A stretch of 34,559 bases of DNA from Rhizobium sp. (GTDB taxonomy: Bacteria > Pseudomonadota > Alphaproteobacteria > Rhizobiales > Rhizobiaceae), in contig DPXQ01000113.1 of assembly GCA_003527225.1 (NCBI GenBank), positions 1,420-35,978 of the forward strand, read 5' to 3'. The notes under the pieces were generated by a model that was not told where the DNA came from, did no database searches, and saw nothing but the letters and a program-made list of their open reading frames with translations. This document shows, piece after piece, positions 15,777 through 23,483 of this stretch. Within the stretch, counting starts at the first letter, position 1, and each line of letters opens with the position of its first letter. Position numbers and translations under genes: made by a program.

Positions 15777-16037
15777 GGGGGAGGCCGCAGCGAGGCTCGG
15801 GCGGCCTGGTGATTGGCCAGACCATCTTGATGGAAGAGGCTGGAGTGGTTGGACGGCCGGTTTTGGCCCATTGCGGACTTTCCTGGTGCTTCGCCTGTGC
15901 GTGAGAGGTCTTAGCACGTCGGCAAGCGATCAGGCGGCACCTTTTAGTCAGACACAGCCTTACGCTCCGCCGTCGGGCAGGCGTCTGTTTAATGATGAGG
16001 TCGCCTGACGCGACGTTCAGAATTGCGAACAATCCCA
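15777..16037. other. Intergenic stretch between amn and the HEPN-like gene
   Basis: 261 bp between convergent genes. An open frame runs through it on the minus strand (15745-16038), but its Arg/Pro/Cys-rich translation has no recognisable domain and overlaps the amn 3' end, so I do not call it. The region may be degenerate coding DNA or the edge of an insertion holding the HEPN-like gene. Confidence 0.3.
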
Positions 16038-17156
16038 TTATTTCTCCCCCTTCTCGATCCCTGCCGCTTTTAGGATTGCCTTCTCATGTCGGCGCTGAGG
16101 ATCCTTCCAGTAGCTTAGGGTACCGATGTAGCGGACGATCGCATCCTCGTTGGCACTATCTTCGATTGCCGGAATGCGAAGATTGAGGAACTTGACCAAC
16201 GCGACGCGGTAGAGAGAGCTTGCAAGCAGCAGGAATGGTACGTCGTTGATCGCCAATTGCTCAACCCTCACGTCGTTTCCGTGGAGAAAATCGTTCCGAA
16301 GGGCATACATCCGATGGCAGAGTTCAGAGGCGGTCGTGCGGGCGGTCGTGTGCTTCCCGATCTTAACGTTGGCCGCTAGCGCGGCACACCTTTGATCCAG
16401 CCAAACTGCGCTATCGAGCACGTTCAAAACCTGTGCCTCACCAATGGCGCCGCCAGGTCCGGGATGAAGTAGGATTTCGAAGGCGCTGATCCATAGCGTA
16501 AGCAACCGCCCAACATCGTAGAAACCGTATTCTGCCCCGCCCGGCATCAGCATGGCGGCGCGAGCCATGTTGAGTGAACGAAAGAGCGCGCGGTCCTCCC
16601 AACTTGCCTCATCGCCACCGAACCGCCGATGCCACCGCAGCAGGACCTCGTCAAAGACTGGCCGGTCTATAGCATAGGGTTCAACCGTAAATTGCGGTAG
16701 CCCCGCATCGGTCTGCCCGCGAAACTCGTCCACTCCGTGCTGGCCGAACATCGCGGGCGTTTGACCGATCAGGTCGTTGCCATGTCGATCGACCATCCAT
16801 GGATAGATGGAGAAGGTCTCGCCCCACACGGGAGCGCCCATACCACCACCATGTGTTATCTGCAGGGCGCGGGCGTTAGGTATCGTTGCGACGGCTAGGA
16901 GGTCGCGAAAACCAGCGATTGCAGAAGTGTTGCGATATGCCTCGGTAGCCTCTTGCCTGATGATTAGAACCGATGGGTCGACAGGATCACCGAACGCGTC
17001 CGCGAAACGGTCGAGGAATTTACCGATGCGCGGATGCTCGGCGACGGCGTCAGCAATTCGATTGTCGTCGACAGGGGTGACCGCGATGTCGCCATCACCG
17101 ATCGGCTCTCGGAGCAGGAGATTCGGCAGGACTAGGATCGGTATCCACTCACTCAA
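16038..17156 (-). CDS. Hypothetical protein with HEPN-like C-terminal domain
   Basis: A 372-residue cytoplasmic protein not matched to a named family. The C-terminal third shows GRLLTLWISAFEILLHPG (a long helix with the Trp-Ser-Ala-x-Glu pattern of ApeA-like HEPN domains) and YALRNDFLHGNDV, in which R287-N-D-F-L-H292 fits the HEPN Rx4H catalytic motif. HEPN proteins are often RNases in toxin-antitoxin, abortive-infection or other defence systems. The N-terminal part (PILVLPNLLL, EAYRNTSAIAGFRDLLAVAT) is unassigned. The frame opens with TTG at 17156, preceded by AGAGGCAT at good spacing; no ATG is available before the upstream stop. It sits alone between amn and osmC with no visible antitoxin. 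HEPN membership is my reading of the motif. Confidence 0.6.
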   Translation of the reverse strand: MSEWIPILVLPNLLLREPIGDGDIAVTPVDDNRIADAVAEHPRIGKFLDRFADAFGDPVDPSVLIIRQEATEAYRNTSAIAGFRDLLAVATIPNARALQITHGGGMGAPVWGETFSIYPWMVDRHGNDLIGQTPAMFGQHGVDEFRGQTDAGLPQFTVEPYAIDRPVFDEVLLRWHRRFGGDEASWEDRALFRSLNMARAAMLMPGGAEYGFYDVGRLLTLWISAFEILLHPGPGGAIGEAQVLNVLDSAVWLDQRCAALAANVKIGKHTTARTTASELCHRMYALRNDFLHGNDVRVEQLAINDVPFLLLASSLYRVALVKFLNLRIPAIEDSANEDAIVRYIGTLSYWKDPQRRHEKAILKAAGIEKGEK

Positions 17157-17294
17157 TCCAATGCCTCTGCATCTGAGGCTCGAAGCATTGGCCCCTGTTT
17201 GGAATGTCGCATTCTACAGCCTTTTCTTTTCGTCCAAATGACCGCTATTGGCGCAAAGCGACCTAACGGCCTCCTACCCCCAAAAGCCCCCCCC

Positions 17295-17765
17295 TCACGC
17301 CTCCATGATTACCGGTTCGCAGCGGACCGGGAAGTTGACCGAATTGGCGATGAAGCACTTCTCGTGCGCATCGTGATGCAGCTTTTCCGCCAGTTCCGGA
17401 TCGCCGGCCGAGATCGTCACGCGCGGCCTGAGCACGATATCCGTGAAGCGTCCGCCCCCGTCCGCTTCCGTTATCATCGTGCCTTCGGCGCGGTCCTCGT
17501 AAGCCGTCACGACGACGCCGTTGACGGCGCAGAAATGCAGATACCAGAGCTTATGGCAGGCCGAGACCGAGGCCACGAGCAGGTCTTCCGGGTTCCAGCG
17601 TGCGCTATCGCCGCGAAAGGCCGGATCTGCCGAGCCGGGAATATCGGGCTTGCCTTCGGCGGCGATCACATGGTCCCTGTCATAGTCGCGATAACCGGAG
17701 GTGCCGGTGCCGCGATTGCCGATCCAGGTGATATTGACGCGATACCCGTGGTGATGCCCTGCCAT
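17295..17765 (-). CDS. OsmC family protein
   Basis: A 156-residue thiol peroxidase-type protein. OsmC proteins reduce organic hydroperoxides with two Cys; here Cys70 in SVSACHKLWYLHF and Cys137 in AHEKCFIANSV have the expected positions. Other family landmarks: GKPDIPGSADPAFRGD, WNPEDLLVAS and LRPRVTISAGD. The N-terminal HHHGYRVNITW strand is typical. The ATG at 17765 has AGGAAGAG upstream; the longer frame to 17840 is unlikely. It is divergent from the PadR-type regulator across 179 bp, which could link it to that regulator. Length is slightly above the 140-residue norm. Confidence 0.92.
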   Translation of the reverse strand: MAGHHHGYRVNITWIGNRGTGTSGYRDYDRDHVIAAEGKPDIPGSADPAFRGDSARWNPEDLLVASVSACHKLWYLHFCAVNGVVVTAYEDRAEGTMITEADGGGRFTDIVLRPRVTISAGDPELAEKLHHDAHEKCFIANSVNFPVRCEPVIMEA

Positions 17766-17896
17766 GCTCTCTTCCTCGCGAAGTCTGATTCTCTTGCGGC
17801 ACGATAGGTCAATGCCCGGACCACTCCAAGGCTGCCGCACCGTCCCCTCGCCTCGGACAACGAAAAAATCTCAAAGCGCTTCTTGCAATGATCGCA

Positions 17897-17912
17897 CTAA
17901 GATATATCTTAG
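17897..17912. promoter_or_regulatory. Perfect 16-bp palindrome, candidate PadR operator
   Basis: CTAAGATATATCTTAG is its own reverse complement. It lies 32 bp before the PadR-type ATG and 130 bp before the osmC start. It overlaps the region where the PadR gene's -10 would lie (a TTGCAA at 17883-17888 is a possible -35), so a dimer bound here would block transcription. PadR family members commonly autoregulate through such palindromes; that this one is used is inference. Confidence 0.6.
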
Positions 17913-17944
17913 ATAGAGTTTCAACGGTAAATAAAGGAACACAA

Positions 17945-18532
17945 ATGAGACACATGAATTTTGAAGGCCATGGCCGGGGTTTTGGCCACCGGGGTTGGCA
18001 TGCCATGCGGAAAGGCGCGCCCGGCGGGCGGTTCGACGGTCCGCACCGGGGTCGCGGTCAAGGCGGTGAACGCCGACGCATGTTCGAAAGCGGCGAACTA
18101 CGGCTCGTCCTGATCAAGCTGATCGAGGAACAGCCGCGGCACGGTTATGACCTGATCCGCGAAATCGAAAATCGCTCGGGCGGCGCCTATGCGCCGAGCC
18201 CTGGCGTCGTCTATCCGACTATGACCCTGCTGCTCGACATGGGGCTTGCGGAGGAAGAGGCCAGCGAAGGCCAGCGCAAGCTGCTGGCCATCACCGAGGC
18301 CGGACGCGCGTATCTTGCCGAACGGGCCAACGAAGTGGCGACCGCCATGGCGCGGCTTGCAGCCCTTGCCAAGCTCAGCGAGCGTACCGACGCGGCACCG
18401 ATCCGCCGCGCCATGCAGAACCTCAAGGTCGCCCTGCAGGACCGCCTGTCGCAGGATGGCGTCACCCGTGAAGTCCAGCTCGAAGTGGCCCGCCTGATCG
18501 ACGAGGCGGCCGGCAATATCGAGAGGCTGTGA
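17945..18532 (+). CDS. PadR family transcriptional regulator, YqjI-like
   Basis: A 195-residue regulator. Residues about 48-125 form the PadR winged helix: LRLVLIKLIEEQPRHGYDLI, then GGAYAPSPGVVYPTMTLLLD and a wing with QRKLLAITEAGRAYL. A C-terminal helical region for dimerisation follows. The first 45 residues are rich in His, Gly and Arg (HMNFEGHGRGFGHRGWHAM), as in YqjI, a PadR protein that senses nickel/iron through a His-rich N-terminus; unlike E. coli YqjI it has no Cys there. AAGGAAC precedes the ATG. A perfect palindrome overlaps its promoter, suggesting autorepression. The siderophore-interacting reductase often beside yqjI is absent; osmC is the divergent neighbour. Confidence 0.88.
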   Translation: MRHMNFEGHGRGFGHRGWHAMRKGAPGGRFDGPHRGRGQGGERRRMFESGELRLVLIKLIEEQPRHGYDLIREIENRSGGAYAPSPGVVYPTMTLLLDMGLAEEEASEGQRKLLAITEAGRAYLAERANEVATAMARLAALAKLSERTDAAPIRRAMQNLKVALQDRLSQDGVTREVQLEVARLIDEAAGNIERL

Positions 18533-18622
18533 CCATGGTCGAGGCGCCATTGCCGTTCGAATGACGGACGGCCTGACACGGCTCTGCCCCTGTCGGTCAG
18601 GAGAGTGGTACAAAGCAAAGAC

Positions 18623-18652
18623 GCGAAAGGCCGGTTCGCACCGGCCTTTCGC
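18623..18652. terminator. Bidirectional hairpin between PadR and aminotransferase genes
   Basis: GCGAAAGGCCGG (18623-18634) and CCGGCCTTTCGC (18641-18652) form a perfect 12-bp stem with a 6-nt loop in the convergent gap. There is no clean T-run on either side, so termination may be partly Rho-dependent or the element may mainly protect 3' ends. Confidence 0.6.
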
Positions 18653-18674
18653 ATTTCGGGTCTCTGCCCGACCC

Positions 18675-20042
18675 TCACTCCGGACGATTGTCCTTCAACC
18701 AGTCGAGCGCATTGCGCAGGGTCTCGACCGTCTGGTCCACTTCCGAGCGCGAGATGATCAGCGGCGGCGAAGCCAGCATGCGGTCGCCGGTGGCGCGCAG
18801 GATCACGCCGTTCGCCACGCACTGGTTGCGCACCAGTGTGCCGATGTCGTCCGGCTTCTCGAAGCGGCGGCGCGTCGCCTTGTCGGCGGTGATCTGTACT
18901 GCACCCATCAGACCGACATTGACCGCCTCGCCCACCATCTCGTGGTCGGCAAGGCTCCGCCACGCCTCTGTGAAATAGGGACCGATGTCGTCGCGCACCC
19001 GTTCGACCAGCTTTTCTTCCTCGATAATGCCGATATTCTCGAGCGCGGCGGCGGCGCAGACCGGATGACCGGAATAGGTGTAGCCGTGGTAGAAATCGCC
19101 GAGCTCGTTGATCATGACTTCCGCCACCCGATCGCTGACGAGAACGCCGCCAATCGGCAGATAGCCGGAGGAAAGCCCCTTGGCGATCGGCGCCAGATCG
19201 GGCTCGAACCCGTAATGCTGATGGCCGAACCAGGAGCCGAGGCGGCCGAAGCCGCAGATCACTTCGTCGGCGACCAGCAGGATCTTGTACCTCTTGCAGA
19301 TGCGCACGATCTCCGGCCAGTAGGTATCGGGCGGGACGATGACGCCACCGGCGCCCTGGATCGGCTCGGCGACGAAGGCCGCGACGTTCTCCTCGCCGAG
19401 TTCGAGGATCTTGTCCTCGAGTTCGCGGGCGACCTTGAGGCCGAATTCGGCCGGCGTAAGGTCACCGCCTTCGGCGAACCAGTAAGGCTGGCCGATATGG
19501 GCAATGCCGGCGATCGGCAGGTTGCCCTGCTCATGCATCCACTGCATGCCGCCGAGCGAGGCGCCGGCGACCGTCGAGCCGTGATAGCCATTCTTGCGGG
19601 CGATCACCATGGTCTTGGTCTCATGGCCGAGCGCCTTCCAGTAGACGCGGGCCATGCGGAACCAGGTGTCGGAGGCTTCCGAGCCGGAATTGGTGAAGAA
19701 GACGTGGTTGAGCGTCGGTCCGGCGTGGCTGGCGATCTTTTGCGCGAGCAGCGTGGTCGGCGGCGTCGTCGTACCGAAGAAGGTGTTGTAGTAGGGCAAT
19801 TCCTTCATCTGCTGATAGGCGGCCTCCGCTATGGAGTCACGGCCATAGCCGACATTGACGCACCAGAGGCCCGCGAACGCGTCGAGATATTGCTTGCCGT
19901 TCGAATCCCAGATGTGCACGCCTTCCGCGCGCTGGATGATACGCGTGCCATCGGCATTGAGCTTCTTCATGTCCGAGAAGGGATGCAGGTGATGGGCGGC
20001 GTCGATGGCACCGAGATTGGAATGGGCGACGGGCTTCGTCAT
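18675..20042 (-). CDS. spuC: Putrescine--pyruvate aminotransferase (class III, SpuC-type)
   Basis: A 455-residue PLP-dependent class III aminotransferase. It resembles Pseudomonas SpuC across its length, including AGLWCVNVGYGR, FFTNSGSEASDT (PLP phosphate loop), KNGYHGSTVAGASLGGM, VAAFVAEPIQGAGGVIVPPD, LLVADEVICGFGRLGSWFG and IAKGLSSGYLPIGG (Schiff-base Lys). SpuC transfers the amino group of putrescine to pyruvate, giving 4-aminobutanal. The ATG at 20042 has AAAGGA upstream; the longer frame to 20084 is unlikely. It is divergent across 205 bp from a glutamine-synthetase-like ligase, an arrangement that fits polyamine use as a nitrogen source. Beta-alanine or other omega-amino substrates remain possible. 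Confidence 0.85.
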   Translation of the reverse strand: MTKPVAHSNLGAIDAAHHLHPFSDMKKLNADGTRIIQRAEGVHIWDSNGKQYLDAFAGLWCVNVGYGRDSIAEAAYQQMKELPYYNTFFGTTTPPTTLLAQKIASHAGPTLNHVFFTNSGSEASDTWFRMARVYWKALGHETKTMVIARKNGYHGSTVAGASLGGMQWMHEQGNLPIAGIAHIGQPYWFAEGGDLTPAEFGLKVARELEDKILELGEENVAAFVAEPIQGAGGVIVPPDTYWPEIVRICKRYKILLVADEVICGFGRLGSWFGHQHYGFEPDLAPIAKGLSSGYLPIGGVLVSDRVAEVMINELGDFYHGYTYSGHPVCAAAALENIGIIEEEKLVERVRDDIGPYFTEAWRSLADHEMVGEAVNVGLMGAVQITADKATRRRFEKPDDIGTLVRNQCVANGVILRATGDRMLASPPLIISRSEVDQTVETLRNALDWLKDNRPE

Positions 20043-20247
20043 GGCAATATATCCTTTTGCAAGCACAAGACCGGCGACGGGCAAGCCTGGAGGGCCTGTC
20101 CGCTAAGGTCTTGCTTCCTTGCCTGATTGAAAGGCGGAACGTTATCGGCTACGAACATGACCTTCCAAAATGCGTTTGGCAAGGGTGCCGATCAGCCGCC
20201 CCCCGCCCCAGATCGCCTTTCAGCCAGATCTAAAGAGAGCCCTTTTT

Positions 20248-21606
20248 ATGACGAATGTTTCCCAGGCCGCCGAAGTCACCGCAGCCGATCCTTCCGCGCG
20301 CATAGAAGTGCTGCTCGTCGGCATGAACGGCGACCTGCGCGGCAAGATGATACCGATCAAGGCCGAGGACAAGGTCTGGAAGAACACGGTGCGCTTGCCG
20401 GCCTCAACCCAGTCGCTCGACATCTGGGGCGACGACAATGACGACATCACCCGCATCTCGTTGACGCTCGGCGATCCGGACGGGATCTGCATGGCCGACA
20501 GGAACTCGCTGACCTCGCTCCCCTGGGGGCCTGCCGGCTCCAAGCAGGTGCTCGCAACGATGCACACGCTGGACGGCAAACCGCATTATATCTGCCCGCG
20601 CGCCATTCTCGCCAATGTGCTGAAGCGTTTCGAGGAACGGGGCCTGACACCCGTCGTCGCCACGGAGCTGGAATTCTACGTCGTCGAGGACGATTGGCGA
20701 GACACCGGCAAGCCGATGCCGCCGAAGGCACTGGTCGTGCAGGGCGAGGCAGAGGGCTTCCAGCTCTACGACATGCGCGCGACGGCAGCGATGGAAGATT
20801 TCCTCGAGACCGTACGCCGCTATGCCGACGACATGGGCCTGCCCGCCGACGCGACGACCGCCGAATTCGGCGCCGGCCAGTTCGAGGTCAACCTGCTGCA
20901 CAAGCCGGACGCGATCGCTGCTGCCGATGACTGCATCTACCTGAAGCGTGTCGTCGACTTCGCCGCGCGCCGCCATGGGCTGAAGGCCACCTGCATGGCC
21001 AAGCCCTATGCCGACCAGGCGGGCTCGGGCCTGCATGTCCATGCCAGCATCATCGACAAGGACGGGAAAAACATTCTCGACGCCAAGGGCGGCGATCCGG
21101 TGAAGCTGAAGTCGATCACCGCCGGCATGCTGAAGACGATGCAGGACGCCCAGCTGATCTTCGCGCCCTTCGCCAACTCCTATCGCCGCTTCCAGCCGGG
21201 CTCCTTTGCGCCCGACAAGATCGACTGGGGTTTCGGCAACCGCGGCACGGCAATCCGCATTCCCGACAAGGACGGTCCTGCCGCCCGCATCGAGCATCGC
21301 GTCGCCGGCGCCGACGCCAATCCGCACCTGCTGCTCGCCGCAATCCTCGGCGGCATCCTGCTCGGCCTCGACGAGGATCTCGATCCGGGCCCGGTTACCA
21401 CGCCCGACAGCGCGCCGGAACATCCTGACATGCTGACGCACGACTTCCTCACCGCCGTCGACCGGTTCCGCAAATCGGCCTTCATCGCCGACGTCTTCGG
21501 TGAAGAGTATCGCCGCATCTACGGCGACACCAAGCGCAAGGAGGCGATCACCTACCTGCGCACCGTATCGAGCTTCGACTACCAGACCTACCTGCCGCGG
21601 ATCTAG
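20248..21606 (+). CDS. Glutamine synthetase family protein, gamma-glutamylpolyamine synthetase-type
   Basis: A 452-residue ATP-dependent ligase with a GS N-terminal beta-grasp segment (VGMNGDLRGKMIP, LPASTQSLDIWGDD) and a catalytic domain. Visible catalytic landmarks: ATELEFYVVE (metal-binding Glu), AEFGAGQFEVNLLH (Glu ligands), GSGLHVHASI (His-containing ATP/metal loop), NSYRRFQPGSFAP (Arg, substrate site) and AARIEHRVAGADANPHL. The PAST...LDI and PNG/NSYRR variants group it with PuuA/SpuI-like enzymes, which join glutamate to putrescine, rather than GlnA. No adenylylation-site Tyr motif is seen. The ATG at 20248 has AGAGAG just upstream; the frame continues to 20170 without a good start. 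Divergent from spuC. The amine substrate is inferred. Confidence 0.82.
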   Translation: MTNVSQAAEVTAADPSARIEVLLVGMNGDLRGKMIPIKAEDKVWKNTVRLPASTQSLDIWGDDNDDITRISLTLGDPDGICMADRNSLTSLPWGPAGSKQVLATMHTLDGKPHYICPRAILANVLKRFEERGLTPVVATELEFYVVEDDWRDTGKPMPPKALVVQGEAEGFQLYDMRATAAMEDFLETVRRYADDMGLPADATTAEFGAGQFEVNLLHKPDAIAAADDCIYLKRVVDFAARRHGLKATCMAKPYADQAGSGLHVHASIIDKDGKNILDAKGGDPVKLKSITAGMLKTMQDAQLIFAPFANSYRRFQPGSFAPDKIDWGFGNRGTAIRIPDKDGPAARIEHRVAGADANPHLLLAAILGGILLGLDEDLDPGPVTTPDSAPEHPDMLTHDFLTAVDRFRKSAFIADVFGEEYRRIYGDTKRKEAITYLRTVSSFDYQTYLPRI

Positions 21607-21679
21607 CGGATATCAACAGGGTCCCGGATTCGGGCGACTGAAGAAAAATACGTTGAGAAGCGCTCAAGCGATCATTTAT

Positions 21680-21697
21680 TGCGCCGGCACCGGCGCA
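21680..21697. repeat. GC-rich inverted repeat upstream of transporter operon
   Basis: TGCGCCGG-CA-CCGGCGCA: perfect 8-bp arms around 2 nt, 74 bp after the ligase stop and 130 bp before the binding-protein gene. It may act as a terminator stem for the ligase (no T-run) or a protein site. The rest of this 221-bp gap holds no other clear signal except a GGGGAGAA ribosome site before the next gene. Confidence 0.4.
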
Positions 21698-21827
21698 TAC
21701 ATTCGTTTCGTGCGCGACGACGAATTTACGCGTCGAAGTTGTCGCAAGTCACCTTCAGCCTCTTGAAATCCTCGTCATTTTCCCCTCATTTCCGGGCCTC
21801 AGTCAGCCTTAAACGGGGAGAACGAAA

Positions 21828-23423
21828 ATGACCATTATCAAAAAACTGGCGACAACCCTCCTGGTGAGCACCATGCTCGTTGCTGCGGGTCCGGCCTTCG
21901 CCGAGACCGTCCTGCACCGGGGCAATTCCGGCGAGCCAACCTCGCTCGACTATGCTCATATCTCGATCAATATCGAAGGTTTCATCATCTACGATCTCTT
22001 CGAGGGCCTGACCATTCACGGTCCGGACGGTAAGATCCTGCCGGGCGTCGCCGAGAGCTGGACGATGTCCGACGACGGCACCGTCTATACCTTCAAGCTG
22101 CGCGACAACGCCAAGTGGTCCGATGGCACGCCGGTGACTGCGGGCGATTTCCAGTTCGCCATGCAGCGCATCGAAGATCCGAAGACGGCCGCGCAGTATG
22201 CGAACCTCCTCTTCCCGATCAAGAACGCCGAAAAGGTCAACAAGGGCGAAGTGCCGGTGGACCAGCTCGGCGTGAAGGTTGTCGATGACAAGACGCTCGA
22301 AATCACGCTGGAGCGCCCGACCCCCTACATCCTCCAGCTTCTTTCGCACTATACCGCGCTGCCGATCAGCAAGGCCAACTACGAGAAATTCGGCGATCAG
22401 TTCGTCAAGCCGGGCAACATGGTCTCCAACGGCGCCTACAAGCTTGAGAGCCACGTCCCCAACGATAACCTGACCGCCGTCAAGAACGAGAACTATTGGG
22501 ACGCCGCCAATGTGCAGGTCGACAAGGTCGTCTTCTACCCGATCGAAGACGATGCAGCAGCCATCCGGCGCTATGAGGCCGGCGAACTGGACGTCACCTT
22601 CAACTTCTCCGCCGACCAGCTTGACCGCCTGAAGGAAAAGTATGGCGACGAGGTTCACGTGAGCCCGGCGCTGGCCACCTACTACTATGCCTTCGACACC
22701 CGCACAGCACCCTTTGACGATCCTCGCGTCCGCCGGGCACTCTCCATGGCGGTCGACCGCGACTTCCTCTCGCAGGAAATCTATTCCGGTGCCCAGCTAC
22801 CGGCCTATGCGCTCGTACCGCCGGGCATGGAAGGTTACGGCACGCCGGCCGAGCCGGACTTCGCCGCGATGTCCCAGCTCGACCGGGAAGACAAGGCGCT
22901 CGAGCTGATAAAGGAAGCCGGTTACGGCGAAGGCGGCAAGCCGCTCGACATCGAGATCCGCTACAACACCAATACCAACCACGAGCGCGTCGCGACCGCG
23001 GTCGCCGATATGTGGAAGACCACGTTCGGGGCCAACGTTTCGCTCGTCAACCTCGACGTCGCCTCGCATTATTCGTACCTGAAGGAAGGCGGCAAGTTCA
23101 ACGTCGCCCGCGCCGGCTGGTCCGCCGACTATGCCGACCCGGAAAACTTCCTGGCACTGGCAGTCAGTGACAACGTCGCCTTCAACTACGGCCACTACAA
23201 CAACCCGGACTACGACAAGCTGGTGAAGGCCTCGTATGACGAGCAGGACCCCGCCAAGCGCATGGCCATGATGCATGAGGCCGAAACGATCCTGACCAAC
23301 GACCAGCCGATCGCCCCGCTGATGAACACCGCCGATCTGTGGATGGTGTCGAAGAAGGTCAAGGGCTGGCAGGACAATGCGGTCAACGAGCACCTGACCA
23401 AGTTCCTCAGCGTATCCGAATAA
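21828..23423 (+). CDS. Oligopeptide ABC transporter, periplasmic substrate-binding protein
   Basis: A 531-residue solute-binding protein of family 5 (OppA/DppA type). It has a signal peptide of about 25 residues (MTIIKKLATTLLVSTMLVAA, cleavage at AFA-E). It then shows GEPTSLDYAHISINIEGFII, PGVAESWTMSDDGTVYTFKL, KWSDGTPVTAGDFQFAMQRI (family signature), YYYAFDTRTAPFDDPRVRRA and LSMAVDRDFLSQEIYSG. GGGGAGAACG precedes the ATG. It captures peptides or similar ligands in the periplasm for the permeases encoded next. A 17-bp hairpin after its stop probably lets it be expressed more than the membrane genes. The ligand cannot be read from sequence. Confidence 0.93.
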   Translation: MTIIKKLATTLLVSTMLVAAGPAFAETVLHRGNSGEPTSLDYAHISINIEGFIIYDLFEGLTIHGPDGKILPGVAESWTMSDDGTVYTFKLRDNAKWSDGTPVTAGDFQFAMQRIEDPKTAAQYANLLFPIKNAEKVNKGEVPVDQLGVKVVDDKTLEITLERPTPYILQLLSHYTALPISKANYEKFGDQFVKPGNMVSNGAYKLESHVPNDNLTAVKNENYWDAANVQVDKVVFYPIEDDAAAIRRYEAGELDVTFNFSADQLDRLKEKYGDEVHVSPALATYYYAFDTRTAPFDDPRVRRALSMAVDRDFLSQEIYSGAQLPAYALVPPGMEGYGTPAEPDFAAMSQLDREDKALELIKEAGYGEGGKPLDIEIRYNTNTNHERVATAVADMWKTTFGANVSLVNLDVASHYSYLKEGGKFNVARAGWSADYADPENFLALAVSDNVAFNYGHYNNPDYDKLVKASYDEQDPAKRMAMMHEAETILTNDQPIAPLMNTADLWMVSKKVKGWQDNAVNEHLTKFLSVSE

Positions 23424-23431
23424 CGTCGAAC

Positions 23432-23483
23432 AGGAGACATATGCGCGGCAGCGACGGCGCTGCCGCGCATATGTCATTGGCCC
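23432..23483 (+). promoter_or_regulatory. 17-bp hairpin and looped Shine-Dalgarno before the permease gene
   Basis: Arms at 23436-23452 (GACATATGCGCGGCAGC) and 23459-23475 are perfect reverse complements with a 6-nt loop GACGGC. AGGA at 23432-23435 abuts the 5' base of the stem, and only 8 nt separate its 3' base from the permease ATG at 23484. No Shine-Dalgarno lies between the stem and the ATG. Folding therefore places AGGA at normal distance from the start codon; unfolded, it is 48 nt away. It may also stabilise the upstream mRNA. Confidence 0.75.

Noticed and set aside
15745..16038. 97-codon minus-strand frame between amn and the HEPN-like gene
   Set aside because: It overlaps the amn 3' end, lacks a good ribosome site and has an Arg/Pro/Cys-rich translation with no domain; kept only as a note on the intergenic stretch.
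18561..20126. 521-codon open frame on the plus strand
   Set aside because: It lies antisense to the SpuC-type aminotransferase, whose motifs are unambiguous. The translation is low-complexity Asp/Arg/Ala-rich, a usual shadow in GC-rich DNA.
21653..21667. TTGAG-N5-CTCAA inverted repeat before the transporter operon
   Set aside because: Only 5-bp arms; expected by chance in a window of this size and not placed against a promoter.
23441..23475. ATG with AGGAG upstream inside the hairpin before the permease
   Set aside because: It is out of frame with the permease and both ATG and stem are part of a perfect inverted repeat; a structural role explains it better than a coding one.
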